Shown: positions 51,251-57,403 of the stretch, piece after piece
How positions within the stretch are numbered: the first letter of the stretch is position 1
Layout: the number at the start of each line of letters is the position of its first letter
Assembly: GCA_944386455.1 (NCBI GenBank)
Contig: CALXBC010000012.1
Span: 1 to 57,403, forward strand
Length of the DNA: 57,403 nt
DNA from: an uncultured Clostridia bacterium
GTDB lineage: Bacteria; Bacillota; Clostridia; Oscillospirales; Ruminococcaceae
Direction: 5' to 3'
Notes under the pieces: generated by a model
Database searches by the model: none
Seen by the model: the letters and a program-made list of their open reading frames with translations, nothing else
What the model was told of the DNA's origin: nothing
Made by a program: the position numbers and the translations under genes

Positions 51251-51293
51251 AAAGCATAACTCGAAATTTTGTCTGCTGTCAAAAAATGAATCT

Positions 51294-51661
51294 GTCAGTC
51301 CCAAACAGTCCGGTGGACTGACAAAAAGAAGCACAAAGGAGCGCCTTGCAGTGTTTGCCGCTGTGCGGCAACGCAGCCATTGCGTACGGCTGCGAACAAA
51401 AGGCGTCAGTCCCAAACAGTCCGGTGGACTGACAAAAAGAAGCGTAAAGGAGCGCCTTGCAGTGTTTGCCGCTGTGCGGCAACGCAACCATCGTGAACGG
51501 CTGCGAACAAAAGGCGTCAGTCCCAAACAGTCCGGTGGACTGACAAAAAGAAGCGTAAAGGAGCGCCTTGCAGTGTTTGCCGCTGTGCGGCAACGCAGCC
51601 ATCGTGAACGGCTGCGAACAAAAGGCGTCAGTCCCAAACAGTCCGGTGGACTGTTTGGGAC
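51294..51661. repeat. 111-bp tandem repeat, three full copies plus partial fourth
   Basis: Copies begin at 51294, 51405, 51516 and 51627 (exactly 111 bp apart) and differ at few bases. In each unit TTGCCGC-TGT-GCGGCAA (51355-51371 in copy 1) and CGCAGCC-N9-GGCTGCG (51372-51394) are enclosed by CGCCTT/AAGGCG (51342-51347 with 51400-51405). CAGTCC-GGT-GGACTG follows. The last copy ends as a longer hairpin, GTCCCAAACAGTCC-GGT-GGACTGTTTGGGAC (51631-51661). Open frames cross the tract on both strands because 111 is a multiple of three; I do not call them genes. It lies inside the ger operon. Confidence 0.9.
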
Positions 51662-51685
51662 AACAGGAAGGGAAAGATTCAATCA

Positions 51686-52783
51686 ATGGAAAAAAATCGA
51701 ATCAATACGGTGCAGCTGATGATCCTGCTTTTTTTATCACGTTTGTTCAATGCGCTGACCTATATTCCCGGGATGGGATCGACCGTCAGCGGAACGGCGA
51801 TGCTGTTCAGCAATTTGATCGGTGCAGGTGTTCTTCTGCTCCTGTTCTTACCGCTTGTCGTGATGGCGAACCGATATCCTGAACGGTCGATTGTCATGAA
51901 TCTTCGGGCGGGCTTTCATGGAATCGGTTCTTTTGGCAGTATCTTTTATTACCTGTTTTTGATTCTTTTGGCAGCCCAGACACTTGCGCAATTTCAATTT
52001 TTTATGTCCAATGCGATTTATCCGGATGCCGCTGTATGGGTGACTATACTCCCCATGCTGCTGGTGGCGGTTTATGCGGCTCATGCGGGGATCGAGGGAA
52101 TTGCCAGGGCAGGGTTCCTGATTTTTATTGCTTTTTGCATTGCCTTTGCGTTTATTATCCTGTCCTCGGTGCAGAACGTTGAAATGTACAATGTGGTTCC
52201 GCTGGGACATAAAGCGGTTCAGGAAATCATGCAGGGCGTCTATGCAGTGGTCTCACGCGGGGCGGAGCTGGTCCTGTTCTGTCTTTTGCTTCCTTACGCC
52301 GGAAAGGGAACCGGAACTGCTGCCGCCGGATTTACTTTGCTGTCATTTTCTGTTCAGGAAATAATTGGTTTTTTTATCCTTACGGTATTGGGAAGCTTTT
52401 CTTACTCCCAGACATTCCCGTTCTTTTCTCTGGCCTCAATGTCCGAAATCTCTGTATTTCAGCGTATGGACGCATTATATATGGGAATTTGGGTATTTGT
52501 TGCGTTTATCAGGCTGTCGCTGCTGCTGCTGCTGGCAGCAGATATCATCAAATTTATTCTTCCGGACCGCAAAAGCGGAGAACATCATCGTTTCAGTCTG
52601 GCGGTGACGGTTCTGCTTGTGTTGGCGGCAGCGCTTCCGGCCTGCTATAACATGAAGGCACTTTCGGTTTCTTATCAGCTGTTGTTCTCGGGTGTCCCCG
52701 TTCTGGTGCTGGGCGTTTTGATTCCGGCCGGGGTATTGTTAAAAATGGAATGGAATAAGAAGAAAAACAAGGAGCGTATATAA
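51686..52783 (+). CDS. Spore germination permease, GerB (GerAB) family
   Basis: 365 residues, about ten helices. B subunit of the receptor, an amino acid permease-like protein (APC superfamily) thought to bind germinant. Visible family features: N-terminal TVQLMILLFLSRLFNALTYIPG, mid SRGAELVLFCLLLPY and conserved Asp/Pro residues. GGAAGGGAAAG upstream. Stop TAA overlaps the next ATG by one base. Confidence 0.9.
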   Translation: MEKNRINTVQLMILLFLSRLFNALTYIPGMGSTVSGTAMLFSNLIGAGVLLLLFLPLVVMANRYPERSIVMNLRAGFHGIGSFGSIFYYLFLILLAAQTLAQFQFFMSNAIYPDAAVWVTILPMLLVAVYAAHAGIEGIARAGFLIFIAFCIAFAFIILSSVQNVEMYNVVPLGHKAVQEIMQGVYAVVSRGAELVLFCLLLPYAGKGTGTAAAGFTLLSFSVQEIIGFFILTVLGSFSYSQTFPFFSLASMSEISVFQRMDALYMGIWVFVAFIRLSLLLLLAADIIKFILPDRKSGEHHRFSLAVTVLLVLAAALPACYNMKALSVSYQLLFSGVPVLVLGVLIPAGVLLKMEWNKKKNKERI

Positions 52784-53979
52784 TGAAACATAACATCTTT
52801 CGGGGGCTCGCTGCTGCTTTGGTTATATCCTGCCTGCTCAGCGGCTGCATACCGTCGGTTCAGCTGAACAAACGGGCAATCGTTCAAGCGATCGGTGTGG
52901 ATACCGGTGATGAGGGCTATCGGATCACGCTTCAGATTTTTTCTCCAGATGGCGGAGACTCCGGGATAGATGTCAGCAAACAAAACGCAAAATTGATCAC
53001 TGCTGAGGGCAAGACGATTTCTGATGCGATCCAAAATGCGACCTTAAAGCAAGGGAAAAAAATATTCTATGGCCATAACCGCCTGCTGGTTATCGGAAAA
53101 CAAGCGGTTGAGAACGGTATTCAGGATATTCTTCCGTTTTTCAACAGCGGATATGAATCACGTCCGAGCACCAGCATCATGATGGCGGAAACCACTGCTG
53201 AAGATGTTCTGGCAACCAACATTAAACAGGGAATTGTTCCGGCGGAATCCCTGCAGAATATGGTAGAAAACCATACAGAAAACGCGAGTGTTGTAAAAAC
53301 CAGGCTGATTGATATGATCGAAGCTATTTATGATCCGTCCAAGTCGGTGGCAATCCCAAAGGTAAAACTGACAGAAGAAAACAAAGAGGGAGAAAACAGT
53401 GAAGACGGGAGTGCTGTGGAAGCTACCCATGCCGTCACAATGGATGGAACTGCTGTTCTAAAACACAATCGTTTGGCGGGGATACTGACCAGTGATGAAA
53501 CCAGGGGACTGGTCTTTTTGACCGATCAGGTGGACCGGACGCTGGTGGTGTTTCCGTATCGCAGTGCCGGAGCAGAAACAGACACCATGGTGTCAATCGA
53601 CGTTTATAAAAGCAATACCAAAACAAAAGTTACAGTGGAAGACGGAATTCCAGTCTTCCATGCATCGGTAAGTGCTCTTGGACGTCTGAATGAAATCAGT
53701 CTAAGCAGCCGTTTTTCCGAAACTGAGGATGCGGAGCTCCTGGAACAGCATGCGGAGGCTTTAATTCGGGAAGAGTGCGAAGCAGCATTCAGAAAGGCAG
53801 CAGGAGAATACAAAACCGATATTTTTTTCTATGGCAAGATTTTGATGAATCAGCAAAAACAGTTATGGTCAGAGCGGGAAAAGCGTTGGCCGGATGCAAT
53901 CGGTGAAGCAAAACTGGAGGTTGAGGTAAAACTGGATATCGACCGTTTGGGGATTCAGACGGATAACCGGGAACAGTGA
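52783..53979 (+). CDS. Spore germination lipoprotein, Ger(x)C family
   Basis: 398 residues. Signal peptide with lipobox LLSGC, lipidated Cys22. C subunit of the receptor, with the family start LNKRAIVQAIGVDTGDEGYRITLQIF and the three-domain fold. ATG overlaps gerB stop (TAATG). GGAG upstream. Completes the A-B-C order. Confidence 0.93.
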   Translation: MKHNIFRGLAAALVISCLLSGCIPSVQLNKRAIVQAIGVDTGDEGYRITLQIFSPDGGDSGIDVSKQNAKLITAEGKTISDAIQNATLKQGKKIFYGHNRLLVIGKQAVENGIQDILPFFNSGYESRPSTSIMMAETTAEDVLATNIKQGIVPAESLQNMVENHTENASVVKTRLIDMIEAIYDPSKSVAIPKVKLTEENKEGENSEDGSAVEATHAVTMDGTAVLKHNRLAGILTSDETRGLVFLTDQVDRTLVVFPYRSAGAETDTMVSIDVYKSNTKTKVTVEDGIPVFHASVSALGRLNEISLSSRFSETEDAELLEQHAEALIREECEAAFRKAAGEYKTDIFFYGKILMNQQKQLWSEREKRWPDAIGEAKLEVEVKLDIDRLGIQTDNREQ

Positions 53980-53994
53980 CCTTACAGAAAGGAC

Positions 53995-54023
53995 TTGCAA
54001 TTTTCCGTTGAAATCAGTATAAT
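53995..54023 (+). promoter_or_regulatory. nadA promoter
   Basis: TTGCAA (53995-54000), 17 bp, TATAAT (54018-54023), about 31 nt before the start. Confidence 0.7.
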
Positions 54024-54053
54024 AAAAACAAAACAGAAACGGGAAGTGCCAAA

Positions 54054-54983
54054 ATGGAAAATACACAACAGCGGCTGTCAGAACTTCAGCAGAAAATTAT
54101 TCGTTTAAAAAAGGAAAAAGATATTGCGGTCTTGGCGCACAGCTATCAGACAGCAGATATTCTGGAAATTGCGGACCAGACCGGAGATTCTTTTAAACTG
54201 AGTACAGCTGCCATGGAGTTGTCACAGAAAACAGTCCTAATGTGTGGCGTCCGGTTTATGGCGGATACTGTGAAGCTGCTTTCTCCTGAAAAAACGGTTA
54301 TTCTTCCGGCGGCAGAAGCCACCTGCCCAATGGCGGAGCAGATCAGCCCGGAACGGGTTTATGCTTTTAAAGAGGAGCATCCGACGTACAAGGTAGTTGC
54401 TTATATTAATACAACCACTGAGCTTAAAGCGGCGACAGACGTTTGTGTGACGTCTTCGAGCGCATTAAAGATTGTAAGCAGACTGCCGGAAAATGATATT
54501 CTGTTCATCCCCGATAAAAATCTTGGTTCTTATCTCCAAAAACAGTTGCCGGAAAAGAATATTCTGCTTTGGGACGGTTGCTGTCCCGTACATAATGCGG
54601 TGACGGAAGACGAATGCCGCAAGGCAGTTGCCGCGCATCCGGGAGCAAAAGTGCTGATGCATCCGGAACTGCCCGCGCAGGTGCTGCAGTATGCTGACGT
54701 TGTAGGCTCTACCGCAGATATTCTGAAATACGCGCTGGAGCATGAAGAAGACTGCATCATCGGAACAGAACGCTCCGTACGGGATTATCTGGCGTTGATG
54801 CGGCCGCAGCAGAACTTTTATCTGCTGTCCAAACAATTGATTTGTGCAGATATGCGGATGACGACGCTGACAGATGTATACCATGCCATGCTGGGAGAAT
54901 GCGGGGAGCGTATCGAGCTTCAGCCGGAAACAGCGCGGCTGGCAAAGCATGCCATTGAGGAAATGCTGCGGCTTGGAGCATGA
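54054..54983 (+). CDS. nadA: Quinolinate synthase
   Basis: 309 residues. Condenses iminoaspartate with dihydroxyacetone phosphate to quinolinate for NAD synthesis, using a [4Fe-4S] cluster. Likely ligands Cys91 (EATCPMA), Cys177 (WDGCCPVH) and Cys264 (LICADMRMTTL). CAHSYQTADILEIAD-like start AHSYQT fits. No nadB or nadC follows, which is unusual; instead a hairpin-rich noncoding region begins. GGGAAGTG upstream. Confidence 0.94.
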   Translation: MENTQQRLSELQQKIIRLKKEKDIAVLAHSYQTADILEIADQTGDSFKLSTAAMELSQKTVLMCGVRFMADTVKLLSPEKTVILPAAEATCPMAEQISPERVYAFKEEHPTYKVVAYINTTTELKAATDVCVTSSSALKIVSRLPENDILFIPDKNLGSYLQKQLPEKNILLWDGCCPVHNAVTEDECRKAVAAHPGAKVLMHPELPAQVLQYADVVGSTADILKYALEHEEDCIIGTERSVRDYLALMRPQQNFYLLSKQLICADMRMTTLTDVYHAMLGECGERIELQPETARLAKHAIEEMLRLGA

Positions 54984-55046
54984 TTTTTGTTCCACAGGAA
55001 CGGTGAACGAAGCATTTGGTGAGATTTTTATGCCATTGTAACAGAA

Positions 55047-55275
55047 TGCCCGCGGCTTGAAAGCCGCGGGCATGAGCGTATCGATAAAATCGACACGCTA
55101 TATAAGAGGGAAGCCCCCCTCTTATATAATATCACCCCAACAAACCGCGTCGCAACGCGGTTTGTTGGGGCTGCAACCGCTGCATATGTCCTCGGTTGCT
55201 CCATTTAAAGGGACTTTTTTCGAAAACATCCCCTTTTTAACAGACTGACGCCCGAGACTTTCAAGCCCCGGGCGT
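55047..55275. repeat. Hairpin-rich noncoding element with inverted ends
   Basis: Between nadA and leuA lie back-to-back stems. H1 TGCCCGCGGCTT/AAGCCGCGGGCA (55047-55072). H2 AGCGTATCGAT/ATCGACACGCT (about 55075-55099). H3 TATATAAGAGGG/CCCTCTTATATA (about 55098-55127). H4 is a 16-bp perfect stem beginning CCCCAACAAACC (about 55135-55171). H5 GCAACCG/CGGTTGC. H7 GCCCGAG...CCCCGGGC (about 55250-55274), followed by TTTTATTTTT. H1 and reversed H7 share GCCCG-GGCTTGAAAG-CGGGC. The minus-strand frame at 55122-55322 and the plus one at 55057-55248 are rejected as genes. H7 could also be the terminator. Confidence 0.6.
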
Positions 55276-55374
55276 TTTATTTTTCCAGTGACCTTTTTTA
55301 TGTCTGCTCGCGGCCGTTCCACAACCGACTCTGTTTTGTCTGTGGAACACCTGACCGCAGCCTCATGCAGAAAA

Positions 55375-56874
55375 TTATCCTTTGTTCAGTGCGCTTAAGT
55401 ACGCCTTGATGCTGGCTTCAATAATATCAGTGCTCAGCCCGCGGCCGGTCACGATCGAGCCGTCGTCCCGCTTCATCTTGACGATCACCTCGCCGAGCGC
55501 ATCCTCGCCCTCTGTAACGGACTGAATGGTGTAATTATCCAGTGTCAAACGGCTGTCTGCCAGACTGTCGATCGCCTTGAAACAGGCATCGATAGGGCCG
55601 CCGCCCATAGCAGAGCTTTCCTTTTCTTCCCCGTCGATGCTCAGCTTGACAGCGGCAACAGCGGAAATCGTATTGCCGGTCTGGACATGATAATTCAGAT
55701 AGATAATGCTCTGCGGCACGTCGATATGTGCATTGCCGACCAACGCCTCGATATCCCGGTCGGTAACGGTCTTTTTCTTGTCCGCCAGATCTTTGAACCG
55801 GGTGAAGGCTTCTGCGATCTCCTCGGGCGTAAGCGTATAACCCAGCGTTACCAGACGATCCTCAAAGGCATGCTTGCCCGAGTGCTTGCCCAACACCATC
55901 TTGTTCTGCGGAATCCCGATAGATTCGGGCGACATGATCTCATAGGTGGTGGGGTTGTTCAAAACGCCGTGCTGGTGAATGCCGCTCTCATGCGCGAAAG
56001 CATTTGCCCCGATGATGGGCTTGTTCGGCGGGATCGGAACGCCCGTGATGGTGGAGAGCAGCTTGCTGGAGCGGTAAATCTGCTTGGTATCGATGTTGGT
56101 ATAGCTGTTGTATAAATCGGAACGGGTATGGAGATTCATCACGATCTCTTCAAGGGAAGCATTTCCCGCGCGCTCGCCGATTCCGTTGACGGTACATTCC
56201 ACCTGGGTAGCCCCCGCCTTGATGGACGCCAATGTACAGGCCACGCCAAGCCCGAGGTCGTTGTGACAGTGGACCGAGAGATCCACTTTTTCAGGGGTGA
56301 TGATATGGGACTTGATATAGGAAACCAGCTCATACATCTCATCCGGGGTCGCATAGCCCACGGTGTCGGGAATATTGAGCACTGTCGCACCCGACGTGAT
56401 CGCAGCGTTGAAAACCCTGACCAGAAATTCGCGGTTGCTGCGGGACGCATCCTCGGCAGAAAACTCCACATCATCACAGAGGCTTTTGGCGTAAGAAACC
56501 ATTTCTGTCACACGGTCCACGACCTCGTCCGGCGTCATCTTCAGCTTGTACTGCATATGGATGTCGCTGGTAGCAATAAAGGTGTGGATCCGCGGCTTGG
56601 CGGCAACCTTTACCGCTTCATATGCACGCTCAATATCACCCTTGACCGCCCGTGCAAGACTGGCAACGGTGCAGTTTTTTACTGTTTCTGCTATGGTGCG
56701 GACCGACTCGAAGTCCTCGGGAGAGGCAACAGCGAAACCCGCTTCAATCACGTCAACCCCAAGCCGTTCCAGCTGCTTTGCCATTTCGATTTTTTCCTGC
56801 AGATTCATGCTGCAGCCGGGGGACTGCTCCCCATCTCTGAGGGTAGTGTCAAATACTTTGATTTGTGTAGCCAT
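55375..56874 (-). CDS. leuA: 2-isopropylmalate synthase
   Basis: 499 residues. First committed step of leucine synthesis (acetyl-CoA plus 2-ketoisovalerate). Start ATG 56874 with AAGGAG 9 nt upstream; ATG 56880 is too close to it. Catalytic signature [11 protein letters not shown] at the start, metal ligands in HCHNDLGLG, and the swapped C-terminal regulatory (LeuA dimer) domain from about residue 385 ([21 protein letters not shown]). Under T-box control; no leuBCD in the window. Confidence 0.95.
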   Translation of the reverse strand: MATQIKVFDTTLRDGEQSPGCSMNLQEKIEMAKQLERLGVDVIEAGFAVASPEDFESVRTIAETVKNCTVASLARAVKGDIERAYEAVKVAAKPRIHTFIATSDIHMQYKLKMTPDEVVDRVTEMVSYAKSLCDDVEFSAEDASRSNREFLVRVFNAAITSGATVLNIPDTVGYATPDEMYELVSYIKSHIITPEKVDLSVHCHNDLGLGVACTLASIKAGATQVECTVNGIGERAGNASLEEIVMNLHTRSDLYNSYTNIDTKQIYRSSKLLSTITGVPIPPNKPIIGANAFAHESGIHQHGVLNNPTTYEIMSPESIGIPQNKMVLGKHSGKHAFEDRLVTLGYTLTPEEIAEAFTRFKDLADKKKTVTDRDIEALVGNAHIDVPQSIIYLNYHVQTGNTISAVAAVKLSIDGEEKESSAMGGGPIDACFKAIDSLADSRLTLDNYTIQSVTEGEDALGEVIVKMKRDDGSIVTGRGLSTDIIEASIKAYLSALNKG

Positions 56875-56944
56875 GTTCATCTTCTCCTTTTCTGTTGCGG
56901 CTTTCGGATAAGAGAAGCATTCTCGGACGGACCCGCCAAGGCAA

Positions 56945-57215
56945 TCAAAAAACGCCTTCGTCTCCCTGAAATAAGAGACGAAGGCGTTTGTCACGCTCCG
57001 CGGTACCACTCTTGTTGACATCGAAGCCGATGCCCGCTTTTCCCATATCCAACAATATGTTCCTCTGATAACGGTGAGGTGCCGTTCACGCCTACTGCAA
57101 ACGGTTCAGCGGACTGCTCAGGGGTGAGTTATCACAGACAAGCCCCGCTGCCTTACACCAGCCGGCAGCTCTCTTTGGGCGGCTTCATCCGTCTTTTTCC
57201 CCGTCGTTGCATTTG
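56945..57215 (-). promoter_or_regulatory. Leucine T-box riboswitch of leuA
   Basis: On the minus strand the conserved T-box sequence AAGAGTGGTACCGCGG lies at 57013-56998, followed by a terminator stem (56988-56975 with 56964-56951, 14 bp) and a T-run. Upstream, Stem I has the AGAGAG...CTGCCGG...GGTGTAAGGCAG distal loop. The specifier loop ATAACTCACC presents CTC (57128-57126), a leucine codon. Uncharged tRNA-Leu should stabilise the antiterminator. Confidence 0.88.
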
Positions 57216-57229
57216 AATGATTTATCCTT

Positions 57230-57258
57230 ATGATAAATCAAATTGAAATATTTGTCAA
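57230..57258 (-). promoter_or_regulatory. leuA promoter
   Basis: TTGACA (57258-57253), 17 bp, TATCAT (57235-57230) on the minus strand, just before the T-box. Confidence 0.8.
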
Positions 57259-57327
57259 GTACTTTTTTGAAAAGAATTTTACCGAAATTGTAGGGTTACA
57301 ATAGATATTGGACAGGTAGAGTAAAAA

Positions 57328-57403
57328 AAGGATGAAGAATAAGGTCTCATCGGTTATAGTTAAGTTACGACACAACAACTAGACGAGAGGAGACCATATC
57401 CTT
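57328..57403 (+). other. Edge sequence with inverted repeat, gene start beyond the window
   Basis: AAGGAT (57328-57333) and AAGGTCTC (57341-57348) are mirrored by GAGACC and ATATCCTT at 57390-57403, forming an interrupted inverted repeat. GAGGAG near 57386-57392 looks like a ribosome binding site for a frame starting outside. The spacer from 57259 to 57327 shows nothing clear. It may be an insertion-sequence end; not provable here. Confidence 0.25.

Noticed and set aside
51294-51661. CRISPR array
   Set aside because: The units are contiguous with no unique spacers, and no cas genes are present.
51177-51719. Open frames on both strands across the 111-bp repeats
   Set aside because: The repeat length is a multiple of three, so frames stay open by chance; there is no ribosome binding site at the start, and they overlap the ends of gerA and gerB.
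55057-55322. Two small frames over the hairpin element
   Set aside because: They run through perfect hairpins, have no convincing ribosome binding site, and occur on both strands over the same bases.

Overview
The window reads as chromosome of an anaerobic, endospore-forming Clostridia bacterium, most like Oscillospiraceae/Ruminococcaceae. The evidence is the spoIIA operon (spoIIAA-spoIIAB-sigF), a SigH-like sigma factor, a GerA-type germinant receptor operon, rubrerythrin, the tig-clpP-clpX order, NrdR, a LexA with a Firmicutes-type SOS box, and AGGAGG-type ribosome binding sites. Base composition looks balanced, with a visibly GC-richer patch in the ABC permease (about 33.0-35.5 kb). The species assignment is inference; no rRNA gene is present.

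Layout. 1-2.3 kb is a scrap yard: stacked hairpins, two small minus-strand genes of mobile-element type, and three unrelated gene fragments (a truncated minus-strand gene, a glycosidase-like TIM-barrel piece, the C-terminal part of a PfkB sugar kinase) butted together so that one false 453-codon frame runs through them. 2.3-3.9 kb has an AraC regulator and a TspO protein. 3.9-5.9 kb is an ICE/prophage-type immunity module: repressor plus ImmA-like protease, divergent from a zinc-ribbon gene and a DUF1492-like gene, with paired operators over a consensus promoter. 6.1-16.9 kb is housekeeping: CtpE-like P-type ATPase, dipeptidase, threonine synthase, phosphoesterase, trigger factor, ClpP, ClpX. 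17-30 kb is mixed: a tiny zinc peptide, a Tam-like methyltransferase, a PadR/DUF1048 operon, ilvA-ridA, rsmI, a leader-peptide-controlled methyltransferase, asnB, a tRNA methyltransferase, rubrerythrin, membrane proteins and lexA. 30.2-36.4 kb is a cell-envelope stress cassette: response regulator, histidine kinase, ABC ATPase, large MacB/FtsX-type permease and a D,D-carboxypeptidase. An IS200-type element follows. 37.4-44.2 kb carries an aldehyde dehydrogenase, a CDF metal exporter and valS. 44.3-54 kb is the sporulation/germination block, with a zinc-ribbon gene behind a tRNA-like leader, nrdR, DUF421/DUF4363 genes, and gerA-gerB-gerC split by a 111-bp structured tandem repeat. 54-57.4 kb has nadA, a hairpin-rich noncoding element and leuA under a leucine T-box.

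How genes work together. IlvA makes reactive enamines that RidA, encoded just downstream, removes. Tig/ClpP/ClpX handle folding and proteolysis. SpoIIAA/SpoIIAB/SigF form the forespore partner-switch, and the Ger proteins form the receptor used when the spore germinates. LeuA is controlled by leucyl-tRNA charging through its T-box.

Most noteworthy candidates: (1) a methyltransferase behind a consensus promoter, a 10-codon leader peptide ending Arg-Arg-Met-Arg and an intrinsic terminator, which is the architecture of drug-inducible resistance genes; (2) the 111-bp repeats, each able to fold into a branched structure, inside the germination operon; (3) the tRNA-like leader with a GNRA tetraloop in place of an anticodon loop; (4) a roughly 230-bp noncoding element of back-to-back hairpins bounded by inverted, related hairpins. 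All calls were made by eye from sequence; no search or folding program was run.
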